The notes: generated from the letters alone by a model not told the origin. Positions 46,822 to 56,119 are shown, numbered from the stretch's first letter. The stretch: DNA of 64,000 nucleotides from Flavobacterium ginsengisoli (GCF_029625315.1 NZ_CP121110.1:3915001-3979000); one strand, 5' to 3'. Translations and numbers: made by a program.

Positions 46822-48270
46822 ATGCTCTTTAATTCTTTCAACTTTGTAATTTTTCTGCCAATAGTGTTTTTTTTATATTGGGTTATTGTAAATAAAACAC
46901 TTAAGTTTCAAAATCTTTTACTTCTTGTTTCCAGTTATTTCTTTTATGCCTGTTGGGATTGGAGGTTTTTATTTCTACTAGTCTTTTCTACTATGCTAGA
47001 TTATTTTTCTGGTATAAAGATTTCTGAATCTAAGAGTCTAAAAGTTCGAAAGTTTTGGTTTTGGTTGAGTATATCAATAAATCTTGGCTTTCTGGGCTTT
47101 TTTAAGTACTATAATTTCTTTGTTGAATCTTTTGCGGAAGGACTAGCTAATTTTGGTTTGAAGGTAAATCCTCTGACTCTAGATATTTTGTCGCCAGTTG
47201 GAATTTCATTTTATACTTTTCATGGTTTGTCTTATGTTATTGATATTTACAAAGACAGAATTAAAGCAGAAAAAAATCTTATTGATTATTCTTTGTTTGT
47301 AAGTTTTTTTCCGTTGCTCGTTGCGGGACCAATTGAGCGAGCGACACATCTATTGCCTCAGATTAAGAAAAAAAGATCTTTTGATTATTCAAAAGCAGTC
47401 GACGGCTTAAGGCAAATTTTATGGGGATTGTTTAAAAAAATTGTTATCGCAGATCAATGTGCTCAATATGCTACAGATATTTTTAATCATTCTTCTGAAT
47501 ATTCTGGAAGTACGCTTGTTCTTGGCGCAGTTTTTTTTGCTTTTCAAATTTACGGTGATTTTTCGGGATATTCTGATATAGCAATTGGAACTGCACGACT
47601 TTTTGGTATCGATTTATTGAGAAATTTTGCTTTTCCTTATTTTTCGAGGGATATTGCGGAGTTTTGGAGAAGGTGGCATATTTCACTTTCTACTTGGTTT
47701 AGGGATTATTTATATATTCCGTTAGGAGGAAGTAAGGGCGGAACTTGGATGAAAATTAGAAATACCTTCATCATTTTTTTAGTTAGCGGATTTTGGCATG
47801 GTGCTAATTGGACTTTTATTGTATGGGGTTTACTGCATGCATTATATATCATGCCTTCAATTATTTTCAATACAAATAGAAAAAACTTAGACATTGTAGC
47901 TCAAGGAAGATTTATACCTAATGGAAAAGAAATTCTTCAAATGATTATGACGTTTTGTTTGACTGTTTTCGCTTGGATATTCTTTAGAGCAGATAGTTTG
48001 AAGCATGCTGTAAGCTATATTTCCAAAATATTTTCAAGTTCATTGTTTACTTCTGTTAAATATGATGGTGATGATTTTAAGAACGTATTATTTCTTCTTT
48101 TGTTTGTTTTTATAGTTGTTGAATGGTTGGGTAGAGAAAATCAATTTGCGATAGCAAAATTGGGGCTAAGATGGAAGCCTTTATTTAGATATGCTTTTTA
48201 TTTTGTAATCATTATTGCAATATTTTGGTATAGTGGTGAACAACAGCAATTTATTTATTTTCAGTTTTAG
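46822..48270 (+). CDS. MBOAT family O-acyltransferase, copy 2
   Basis: A 482-residue paralogue of the protein at 43786, with the same membrane pattern and motifs: WRRWHISLS, RDYLYIPLGGSK and SGFWHGANWTFIVWG. I chose the start at 46822 (MLFNSFNFVIFLPI) to match copy 1; the upstream 20 codons come from the pseudogene tail. An ACAAGGA tract 4 bases upstream could aid initiation. The gene is followed after 3 bases by its own SGNH partner. Near-identical blocks shared with copy 1 suggest gene conversion. Confidence 0.92.
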   Translation: MLFNSFNFVIFLPIVFFLYWVIVNKTLKFQNLLLLVSSYFFYACWDWRFLFLLVFSTMLDYFSGIKISESKSLKVRKFWFWLSISINLGFLGFFKYYNFFVESFAEGLANFGLKVNPLTLDILSPVGISFYTFHGLSYVIDIYKDRIKAEKNLIDYSLFVSFFPLLVAGPIERATHLLPQIKKKRSFDYSKAVDGLRQILWGLFKKIVIADQCAQYATDIFNHSSEYSGSTLVLGAVFFAFQIYGDFSGYSDIAIGTARLFGIDLLRNFAFPYFSRDIAEFWRRWHISLSTWFRDYLYIPLGGSKGGTWMKIRNTFIIFLVSGFWHGANWTFIVWGLLHALYIMPSIIFNTNRKNLDIVAQGRFIPNGKEILQMIMTFCLTVFAWIFFRADSLKHAVSYISKIFSSSLFTSVKYDGDDFKNVLFLLLFVFIVVEWLGRENQFAIAKLGLRWKPLFRYAFYFVIIIAIFWYSGEQQQFIYFQF

Positions 48271-48273
48271 CGT

Positions 48274-49300
48274 ATGAGAAAAATTATCCTGAAAACCGTT
48301 TTATTTGTATCTCCTTTCATAATTCTTCATCTTATTACAGCAACGTTTTATTTTAGTTCACTTGCGGCTCCAGATTTATTGCGAGTAGGTTACTTTCCTT
48401 TTTTTAAGGAATATAGAAGTGTTTTTCAAAAAGAATTTGAGAGGAAATCTTATTTTAATGAAATTTCAAAGGCAAAAAATAAGAAAGCAAAAATTCTTAT
48501 CATGGGAGATTCTTTTTCAGGGCAAGGTAATTATGGTTACAAAAATTATTTAGCAGAAAAACATTCTGTTTTGCACTTAGATACATCCTTTAAGGGGAAT
48601 AGATTGCAAATTTTGTATGAATTTTTGAATAGTGATTTTTTTGAAGAATATGAAGTTGAATATGTAGTCTTAGAAAATGTTGAGAGAAAATTTGTATACA
48701 ATTCAAAAAAAATAGACGTTTCTAAAACAAGAAAGCGGTTTGAGTTTAATAAAACGGAAAATAATCACAAGGCATTGATAAAAAAAGAAAAAGGAGGTTT
48801 CTTTTCGAGAGAAACAATCTCTTTTCCTTTTTCGATGTTTAGATTTTATTTAGATGAAAACTATTTGTCTAAAAATGTGTATAATGTTACTCTGAAAACA
48901 AACAAATTATTCAGCAATAATTCCTCCAAATTATTATTTTCAGAAGAAGACATGTTGGGTGTTCAGCTAAATAATAATTTGGAAGGAGTCATAAAGTTAA
49001 ATAATGTTTTAAATGACTTGTCAAAAAAGCTAAGAGAAAAAAGTAAAGCTTATAGTCTTGCCAGCTCCTGATAAATATGATTTATATTATGATTATATTT
49101 TAGATAAAACAAATTTTCCAAAGCCATTGTTTTTTCAATACTTAGGCTTCCTTAAAAAAGATTATATTTATATAGATTCAAAAAGAAAGCTTTTAGATCA
49201 ACTGGAAGTTAAGAAAGACATGTATTTTTATGATGACACACATTGGTCTCCTGTAGCTTCCAAAATAATAGCGAATGAGATTGATAAAGTGGTGAATTAA
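48274..49300 (+). CDS. SGNH-type acyltransferase partner (AlgX/AlgJ-like), copy 2, frame break
   Basis: About 342 residues. An N-terminal anchor (IILKTVLFVSPFIILHLI) leads to the first SGNH block KILIMGDSFSGQGN (GDSxS) and to the last block FYDDTHWSPVASKIIA, with Asp-x-x-His as in AlgX/AlgJ. It should transfer acetyl groups to a periplasmic or surface glycan with the MBOAT protein encoded just upstream. The frame breaks at 49045-49047: removing one A gives KLIVLPAPDKYDLYYDYI. It is only weakly like the SGNH protein of pair 1. Confidence 0.82.
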
Positions 49301-49348
49301 TAAACGGAGTTAAGTTGTTGATTTTAACTTGAAGAAATTAGAAAATAA

Positions 49349-50063
49349 ATGCAAGTCAAAACCAAAGCCATAGTAATTTCATCATTAAAATTTCAGGAAA
49401 AAAGCTTGATCGTAAAATGTTTTACACTATCCAGTGGACTGAAATCTTATTTTGTACGTGACGCTTTTTCTAGCAGAAAGGCAAGTCAGAAAATTGCTTA
49501 TTTTCAGCCGTTTTCGATTTTAGAAATTGAAGCCGTTCACAAAAATAAAGGCACTTTAGAAAATTTTAAAGAAATAAAAAGTGCTGTTCCATTTCAGACT
49601 ATTCATACTGATATTGTGAAAAGTACAATGGTTATGTTTCTTTCAGAGATCGTTGCATTATTCTATTCAAGAAGAAGAAAAAAACGAACAGTTATTTCTC
49701 TTTTTAGAAACGGCATTAACTTGGCTAGATCATCATGATGAAATTTCTAATTTTCATTTAATTCTGCTCTTAGAAATCACAAAATATCTTGGTTTTTATC
49801 CCGATACTTCTGAGATCGATTTGCCTTTTTTTGAAATGAATGAAGGCGTTTTTACACTTTTTCAAAAAGCAAATGTGCTTTCAGAACATGAAACCAATTT
49901 GTTTAAAAAATTACTGGAATTAAAATTTGATAATGATCAAAAAGTCTTTCATGTTTTAGAAAGACAAATTCTTCTGAAAATTCTAATCGATTATTATAGT
50001 CTTCATTTGGAAGGATTCAAAAAACCTAAATCTTTAGAGATTTTAAAGGAAGTTTTCTCTTAA
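49349..50063 (+). CDS. recO: DNA repair protein RecO, frame break
   Basis: About 238 residues. An N-terminal OB fold (MQVKTKAIVISSLKFQEKSLIVKCFT) is followed by a helical part. It loads RecA with RecF and RecR in gap repair. The two frames meet near 49655 in a GTTGCATTATTC stretch. A two-base gain or one-base loss there joins FLSEIVA with SIQEEEKNEQLFLFLETALTWLDHHDE. The first 42 bases are duplicated at 46259, in the chimeric relic. The zinc-type Cys cluster of some RecO proteins is absent. Confidence 0.88.
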
Positions 50064-50193
50064 ATAGATAAAAAGAACATTATTTGTTGCGGAATCTACT
50101 CAAAATTTCCCGAAATCGGTCTTTTTTCCGTTATCTTTTATCTATTTCCCTCAAAATTCCTTACTTTCGCACCTCGTTTAAGAAAAGGATAAA

Positions 50194-53100
50194 ATGAGTA
50201 CAAAATTTACTGAATACAAAGGACTTGACTTGCCAACTGTAGCGTCTGAAGTTCTTGATTTTTGGAAGAAAGAAAATATATTTGAAAAGAGTGTGACAAC
50301 TCGCGAAGGTGCTGAGCCTTTCGTATTTTTTGAAGGTCCGCCTTCAGCAAACGGATTACCTGGAATTCACCACGTAATGGCACGTGCGATTAAAGATATT
50401 TTTTGCAGATATAAAACTCAGAAAGGTTTTCAGGTTAAAAGAAAAGCTGGATGGGATACTCACGGTTTGCCTGTAGAATTGGGTACCGAAAAAGAATTAG
50501 GAATTACAAAAGAAGATATTGGTAAAACAATTTCGATCGAAGAATATAACGAAGCGTGTAAAAAAACCGTTATGCGTTATACCGATGTATGGAATGATTT
50601 GACCGAAAAAATGGGGTATTGGGTAGATATGGAAGATCCATATGTGACTTATAAGCCAAAATACATGGAATCGGTTTGGTGGCTTTTGAAACAAATCTAT
50701 GATAAAGGTTTATTGTACAAAGGATACACAATTCAGCCATATTCTCCAAAAGCAGGAACCGGATTATCTTCTCACGAAGTAAATCAGCCTGGAGCTTACC
50801 GTGATGTAACTGATACTACAATTGTAGCACAGTTTAAAACGCTTCCCGAAACTTTGCCTTCATTCTTGCAAGGTTTTGGAGATATTCACATTTTAGCTTG
50901 GACGACAACTCCTTGGACATTGCCATCAAATACAGCTTTGACAGTTGGTCCAAAAATCGATTATGTTTTAGTTAAAACTTTCAATCAATATACTTTTGAG
51001 CCAATCAATGTTGTTTTGGCTAAAAACTTAGTTGGAAAACAATTCGGAAAAGGATTTTTCTTAAGTGAAGACGATGCTGATTTTGACAATGTGAAAAACG
51101 GTGACAAAAAACTTCCTTACAAAATTTTAACCGAAGCAAAAGGAGCGGATTTAGTAGAAATTCGTTACGAGCAATTATTGCCTTATGTACTGCCTTATGA
51201 AAATGCTGAAAACGCATTTAGAGTAATCGCAGGTGATTTTGTTACAACTGAAGATGGAACTGGAATTGTACATACAGCTCCGACTTTTGGTGCAGATGAT
51301 GCTAAAGTGGCAAAAGAAGCAAAACCAGAAGTTCCGCCAATGTTGGTTTTAGACGAAAACGGAACTCCAGTTCCATTAGTAGATTTACAAGGAAAATTCA
51401 CTTCACATTTAGGTGATTTAGCTGGTAAATACGTTAAAAACGAATATTACGATGCAGGACAAGCTCCAGAGAAATCTGTAGATGTTGAAATTGCGATTCG
51501 TTTAAAAGAAGAAAATAAAGCATTTAAAGTTGAAAAATACGTGCACAGTTATCCGCATAGCTGGAGAACAGACGAGCCGTTATTATACTATCCTCTAGAT
51601 TCATGGTTCATCAAAGTAACCGATGTAAAAGATAGAATGTTCGACCTGAACGAAACTATCAATTGGAAACCTAAATCTACTGGTGAAGGACGTTTTGGAA
51701 ATTGGCTTAAAAATGCTAATGATTGGAACTTATCTCGTTCTAGATATTGGGGAATTCCGTTGCCAATTTGGAGAACAGAAGATAAAACAGAAGAAGTTAT
51801 TATCGGTTCTGTTGAAGAATTGTACAATGCAATCGAAAAATCGATCGAAGCAGGTTTCCAAAAAGAAAATCCGTTTAAAGGATTTGAAATCGGAAATATG
51901 TCTGAGGCAAATTACGATTTAATCGATTTACACAAAAATGTGGTTGATGGACTTACTTTAGTTTCGGCTTCAGGGAAACCAATGAAGCGTGAAAGTGATC
52001 TAATCGACGTTTGGTTTGATTCTGGAGCAATGCCTTATGCACAATGGCATTATCCTTTTGAAAACAAAGAAAAAATTGATGATAACAAAGATTTTCCAGC
52101 GAACTTCATTGCCGAAGGAGTAGACCAGACACGTGGATGGTTCTATACCTTACATGCTATCGGAACTTTGGTTTTTGATAAAATAGCGTACAAAAACGTA
52201 GTTTCAAATGGTCTTGTTTTGGATAAAAACGGAATTAAAATGTCTAAGAGTAAAGGAAATACCATAGACCCATTTAAAACCATTGCAGAAAACGGTCCAG
52301 ATGCTACACGTTGGTATATGATTATGAATGCAAATCCGTGGGATAACTTGAAGTTTGACCTTGAAGGAATTGCTGAGGTTAAACGTAAATTCTTCGGGAC
52401 ACTTTACAATACCTATTCATTCTTCTCGTTATATGCTAACATCGACGGATTTAAATACGAAGAAGCTGAAATTCCGTTAAACGAAAGACCAGAAATCGAT
52501 CAGTGGATTATTTCTGAATTACATTCGTTAATCAAATTTGTTGACGAATGTTATGAAGATTACGAGCCAACAAAAGCGACAAGAGCCATTTCTGATTTCG
52601 TTCAGGAAAACTTAAGTAACTGGTACGTTCGTTTATGTCGTCGTCGTTTCTGGAAAGGAGAATACGCTAAAGATAAAATTGCGACTTACCAAACGCTTTA
52701 TACTTGTTTGCTTACCATTAGTAAATTAAGCGCTCCAGTTGCTCCATTTTTTATGGATAAATTATACAGAGATTTGATAGCTTCTACGGGAACCGAGGAT
52801 TTTGCTAGTGTTCACTTGGCAGAATTCCCAAAATTTGTCGAAAACTTTGTTAATAAAACGTTGGAAAGCAAAATGCAGAAGGCGCAAACGATCTCATCTT
52901 TGGTGTTGTCACTACGTAAAAAAGAGATGATAAAAGTTCGTCAACCTTTGCAAAAGGTAATGATTCCAGTACTTGACGAGAATCAGCGTGCTGAAATCGA
53001 AGCGATTTCTGACCTTGTAAAAGCTGAGGTAAATGTTAAAGAAATTGAACTTTTAGATGATGCTTCAGGTATTTTGGTAAAACAAATTAAGCCTAATTTT

Positions 53101-53595
53101 AAGGCGCTTGGCCCACGTTTTGGTAAGGATATGGGGTTGATTTCCAAAGAGATACAAAGTTTTTCTGCGGATCAAATCAATCAGCTGGACAAGCAAGGGA
53201 CGCTAGATATTGTTATTGCAGGAAATAGTGTAACTTTATCATTAGAAGATGTGGAAATTACATCGCAAGATATCGAAGGATGGTTGGTTGCTAATTCAAA
53301 CGGAATAACAGTTGCGCTTGATATTACTCTTACCGAAGAATTAAAAAATGAAGGTATCGCTAGAGAATTAGTTAATAGAATACAAAACATTCGTAAAGAC
53401 TCAGGATTTGAGGTTACGGATAAGATTAAAGTTCAAATAAAACGAGACGGTATTTTAGAAGATGCAGTTTCAAAAAATGAAGACTATATTAAGTCTGAAA
53501 CATTAACAGATGAACTAGTTTTTGCTGACGTTTTAGAAAACGGCACAGAAATTGAGTTTGATGACATTAGAACCATTATATTAATTTCAAAATAG
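50194..53595 (+). CDS. ileS: Isoleucyl-tRNA synthetase
   Basis: A 1133-residue class I synthetase that charges tRNA-Ile. The HIGH-type motif appears as PGIHHV near residue 55, followed by RKAGWDTHGLPVE. The editing domain includes WTTTPWTLPSNTAL, and the KMSKS motif is in NGIKMSKSKGNTIDP. The C-terminal anticodon region and long tail make it longer than the classic bacterial enzyme (about 940), as is usual for Bacteroidota and similar to the eukaryote-like form. It is followed by a DksA-like gene after 6 bases. Confidence 0.96.
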   Translation: MSTKFTEYKGLDLPTVASEVLDFWKKENIFEKSVTTREGAEPFVFFEGPPSANGLPGIHHVMARAIKDIFCRYKTQKGFQVKRKAGWDTHGLPVELGTEKELGITKEDIGKTISIEEYNEACKKTVMRYTDVWNDLTEKMGYWVDMEDPYVTYKPKYMESVWWLLKQIYDKGLLYKGYTIQPYSPKAGTGLSSHEVNQPGAYRDVTDTTIVAQFKTLPETLPSFLQGFGDIHILAWTTTPWTLPSNTALTVGPKIDYVLVKTFNQYTFEPINVVLAKNLVGKQFGKGFFLSEDDADFDNVKNGDKKLPYKILTEAKGADLVEIRYEQLLPYVLPYENAENAFRVIAGDFVTTEDGTGIVHTAPTFGADDAKVAKEAKPEVPPMLVLDENGTPVPLVDLQGKFTSHLGDLAGKYVKNEYYDAGQAPEKSVDVEIAIRLKEENKAFKVEKYVHSYPHSWRTDEPLLYYPLDSWFIKVTDVKDRMFDLNETINWKPKSTGEGRFGNWLKNANDWNLSRSRYWGIPLPIWRTEDKTEEVIIGSVEELYNAIEKSIEAGFQKENPFKGFEIGNMSEANYDLIDLHKNVVDGLTLVSASGKPMKRESDLIDVWFDSGAMPYAQWHYPFENKEKIDDNKDFPANFIAEGVDQTRGWFYTLHAIGTLVFDKIAYKNVVSNGLVLDKNGIKMSKSKGNTIDPFKTIAENGPDATRWYMIMNANPWDNLKFDLEGIAEVKRKFFGTLYNTYSFFSLYANIDGFKYEEAEIPLNERPEIDQWIISELHSLIKFVDECYEDYEPTKATRAISDFVQENLSNWYVRLCRRRFWKGEYAKDKIATYQTLYTCLLTISKLSAPVAPFFMDKLYRDLIASTGTEDFASVHLAEFPKFVENFVNKTLESKMQKAQTISSLVLSLRKKEMIKVRQPLQKVMIPVLDENQRAEIEAISDLVKAEVNVKEIELLDDASGILVKQIKPNFKALGPRFGKDMGLISKEIQSFSADQINQLDKQGTLDIVIAGNSVTLSLEDVEITSQDIEGWLVANSNGITVALDITLTEELKNEGIARELVNRIQNIRKDSGFEVTDKIKVQIKRDGILEDAVSKNEDYIKSETLTDELVFADVLENGTEIEFDDIRTIILISK

Positions 53596-53601
53596 TAGAA
53601 A

Positions 53602-53982
53602 ATGATAGATGAAATTATTAGATACTCAGATGCAGATTTAGCAGAGTTCAAAGAAATAATCCAAGCAAAAATTAAAAAAGCACAAGAAGATCTTGATTTG
53701 ATCAAAAGTGCCTATATGAACGATTTGAATAACGGAACTGACGATACTTCTCCAACTTTTAAAGCTTTTGAAGAAGGAAGTGAGACCATGTCTAAAGAAG
53801 CAAACTCTCAGTTGGCTATCAGACAAGAGAAATTCATTCGTGACTTAAAAAATGCTTTATTCCGTGTGGAAAATAAAACTTACGGTATCTGCAAAGTAAC
53901 AGGTAAATTAATTAGCAAAGAAAGGCTTAAAATCGTTCCTCATGCAACAATGAGTATCGAAGCTAAAAACTTGCAACGATAA
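53602..53982 (+). CDS. TraR/DksA family protein with degenerate zinc finger
   Basis: A 126-residue protein. An N-terminal coiled coil (about 8-60, with EFKEIIQAKIKKAQEDLDLIK) is followed by the DksA-type C-terminal segment YGICKVTGKLISKERLKIVPHAT. DksA proteins bind RNA polymerase and alter transcription with ppGpp. Only one of the four zinc Cys is kept, so the fold must be held without zinc. I recall this as common in Bacteroidota but cannot check it here. It lies 6 bases after ileS, forming an operon, with a strong terminator after it. Confidence 0.88.
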   Translation: MIDEIIRYSDADLAEFKEIIQAKIKKAQEDLDLIKSAYMNDLNNGTDDTSPTFKAFEEGSETMSKEANSQLAIRQEKFIRDLKNALFRVENKTYGICKVTGKLISKERLKIVPHATMSIEAKNLQR

Positions 53983-54003
53983 GATTGCGTAGAAATATGT
54001 AAT

Positions 54004-54035
54004 AAAAAAGCGCTCCTTTATGGAGCGCTTTTTTT
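54004..54035. terminator. Intrinsic terminator after the DksA-like gene
   Basis: The perfect stem AAGCGCTCC / GGAGCGCTT with loop TTTAT is followed by T residues, 21 bases past the gene end. Confidence 0.88.
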
Positions 54036-54182
54036 GTTTAATGTTTAACTATGAGCTAGTTTACTAGTGAATTTGTACTTTGAAAGAAATTGTTTATAAT
54101 TAATCAAAATAAAATTAAAAATGCGGTATTGATTTTTGTAAGAACAATTTCGTTTGTTTTACTTTCATTCATTATAAGCTAT

Positions 54183-54211
54183 AAAAAAACCGTCTTGAAT
54201 TAAGACGGTTT
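54183..54211 (-). terminator. Intrinsic terminator after the roadblock genes
   Basis: The stem AAACCGTCTT / AAGACGGTTT, with A residues on its left that give a T tract on the minus strand, lies 25 bases past the roadblock gene stop. Confidence 0.8.
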
Positions 54212-54235
54212 GTAATGGATAAAATTTAAGAAAAA

Positions 54236-54615
54236 TTATGCTAGGTTTTTTTCAACGTCAGCTTTGTGTTTTCTTAAAATAGCTCTTGTCATACCCAGAT
54301 TAGCTTTTGAAGCATCTGCGGCCAAGTAAATCATGAACTTTTTGTTTGGAGAAATGTCGATAATATGAATTTGATTAGAAAGTGTAATCAAAATATCTTC
54401 GATATCCTGGTTTAAGTTTAATGCTTTTACAGCACTTAGTTTAGCTTTTACAACCTCTAGGTTATAAGTCACGCAAGTTCAGGGTCAAAACTAGGGTCGA
54501 TAGTTAAATTTCCAAAACTTAATCCAGATTCAATTTCAGTTACTGCTACAGCGATAAAGCCGTTCACGTTTGTTTTCATTTCATTTAAAAACACGTTTAA
54601 AAAATCATTACTCAT
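54236..54615 (-). CDS. Roadblock/LC7-like protein, frame break
   Basis: About 126 residues. It starts MSNDFLNVFLNEMKTNVNGF at 54615, and its second half reads KALNLNQDIEDILITLSNQIHIIDISPNKKFMIYLA, a pattern of the roadblock/LC7 fold. Such proteins are usually regulators of small Ras-like GTPases such as MglA. The frame breaks near 54472-54476 (GCGTGAC on the gene strand). One extra base after TTGC gives PELAVTYNLEVVKAKL. No GTPase gene is adjacent. It lies 35 bases downstream of a second roadblock-like gene. Confidence 0.7.
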
Positions 54616-54650
54616 AGTTCATTTGGGTTATTTGTTAATAGAATTTATTG

Positions 54651-55007
54651 TTATTTCAATAATGAATTTTTGCTTAATTCAGCAGAAACTTCTTCTGTAG
54701 AACGCATCAATAATGCAAGGTTGCTTCCTTCTCGAGAAAAAGCAACAATGAAATTGGAACCGCTTATTTTGTTTCCAACGATAACGCCTTCGGCGCTTTT
54801 TAAGTACAATTGTTTTAAAGAGCCTTTTTCTAAATCAAGTAAGAATTTTTCGCTCATAGATAAAATTGTCGCGCTCATTGCGGCGATACTATCTCCATAG
54901 TCTAAATTCAGTGAGGTAATGAGTTTGCCTTTTCCATTTAAAATTAAAGTCGCTGTAGATTTTGTGCTGACAAGAAAGTCATTTAGGGTAGTTGTGATTT
55001 CATTCAT
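54651..55007 (-). CDS. Roadblock/LC7-like protein
   Basis: A 118-residue protein. The order of strands and helices fits roadblock: STATLILNGKGKLITSLNLDYGDSIAAMSATIL, then GSLKQLYLKSAEGVIVGNKISGSNFIVAFS and a C-terminal helix. It is the first gene of a two-gene minus-strand unit with the gene at 54236-54615. Two roadblock proteins together may form a dimer that holds a GTPase located elsewhere. The partner is unknown. Confidence 0.75.
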   Translation of the reverse strand: MNEITTTLNDFLVSTKSTATLILNGKGKLITSLNLDYGDSIAAMSATILSMSEKFLLDLEKGSLKQLYLKSAEGVIVGNKISGSNFIVAFSREGSNLALLMRSTEEVSAELSKNSLLK

Positions 55008-55188
55008 GATTTTGTAGGATTTTGGGATGAATGTTAAATTCAGTTCATTTGGAATTTGGATTTAAAAATTAATTGCTGTTTAACCTAAACAAGTGTTAAT
55101 TTTTATTAACAAATATAAATTAAATTATGTATCATTGTAGTACCAAATCAGTAATAATTTAAATTATTTACTACAAAAAACTTACATT

Positions 55189-55403
55189 ATGGCTAAAGTA
55201 TTGAAATTCAAAGAAGTAAACTCTGATGTAGAGCGCAGAATGAAAGAATTTGAAAAACTGCGCGTTAAGTTTAAAGCTGATGTAAAAAAGGGAGAAGCTA
55301 AGAAGTTGGCGGCGGAAAAGAAAGCAAGGGAATATTTAAATCTATTTCAGAATTTTTTTCCGACAGTCCAAAGACACCAGCTAAAGCTGCCGTAAAAAAG
55401 TAA
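55189..55403 (+). CDS. Small basic hypothetical protein, frame break
   Basis: About 71 residues, very rich in Lys, Glu and Ala: MAKVLKFKEVNSDVERRMKEF, a coiled-coil-like helix, then a Lys/Ala/Pro tail. Missing one A in the run at 55338-55340 causes the frame loss. With it restored the end reads EFFSDSPKTPAKAAVKK and the stop is at 55403. The tail resembles histone H1-like or HU-like basic tails, so nucleic acid binding is possible, but no domain is recognised. The terminator follows at 55459. Confidence 0.6.
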
Positions 55404-55458
55404 ACTTCATCAGGTTTAGATTAGCAGATAAACTTGTTTAGTTTGTTACAAAAGAATT

Positions 55459-55484
55459 AACGCTCCTTTAGGAGCGTTTTTTTT
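55459..55484 (+). terminator. Intrinsic terminator of the small basic protein gene
   Basis: The stem AACGCTCC / GGAGCGTT with loop TTTA is followed by eight T residues. It ends the transcript before lspA. Confidence 0.87.
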
Positions 55485-55522
55485 GATTAAATTGTTATTT
55501 TTGCCCATCAAAAAATTATAAA

Positions 55523-56119
55523 ATGTCATTACGAAAAGCGTATTTCCTTATATTCTTAGTTTTAATTGTTGATCAGCTTTCTAAAATTTATGTCAAAACA
55601 AATTTTGTTTTAGGCGAAGAAGTTGTAATTGCTGATTGGTTTAGAATTCATTTTATTGAAAATGAAGGAATGGCTTGGGGTACAAAAATACCAGGTGAAT
55701 ACGGAAAACTAATCTTGACCGTTTTCAGAATCTTTGCTGTTGTTGGAATTGGATGGTGGCTTTCTGATTCAGTAAAAAAGCGTCATTCAAATTATCTGAT
55801 AGCGACTATTGCATTAATCTTCGCAGGAGCGGCTGGAAATATTATCGATTCTGTTTTCTACGGAGTTATTTTTGATGACAGCACACATAACTTAGCAACT
55901 ATTTTTTCTCCAACTCCATATGGTACGTGGTTTCATGGTTTGGTTGTAGATATGTTTTACTTTCCTATTTGGGAAGGTGAGCTTCCAAGTTGGTTGCCAA
56001 TATTTGGAGGAAAACATTTTGCATTCTTCAATGCAATTTTTAATATTGCCGATGTGGCAATTTCTACTGGTGTAGGTATACTTTTGGTTTTCAACAAAAG
56101 AGCTTTTCCAAAACACTAA
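55523..56119 (+). CDS. lspA: Lipoprotein signal peptidase (signal peptidase II)
   Basis: A 198-residue inner-membrane aspartyl protease that removes the signal peptide from prolipoproteins. The conserved blocks are present in order: VDQLSKIYVK, FIENEGMAWG, AGAAGNIIDSVFYG, VVDMFYFP and FNAIFNIADVAIS, with the two catalytic Asp in VVD and IAD. It is slightly longer than the 160-170 residue norm, through an insertion between blocks three and four (IFSPTPYGTWFHG, FPIWEGELPSWLPIFGGKH). This is usual for Bacteroidota. Many lipoproteins in this window are its likely clients. Confidence 0.95.
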   Translation: MSLRKAYFLIFLVLIVDQLSKIYVKTNFVLGEEVVIADWFRIHFIENEGMAWGTKIPGEYGKLILTVFRIFAVVGIGWWLSDSVKKRHSNYLIATIALIFAGAAGNIIDSVFYGVIFDDSTHNLATIFSPTPYGTWFHGLVVDMFYFPIWEGELPSWLPIFGGKHFAFFNAIFNIADVAISTGVGILLVFNKRAFPKH

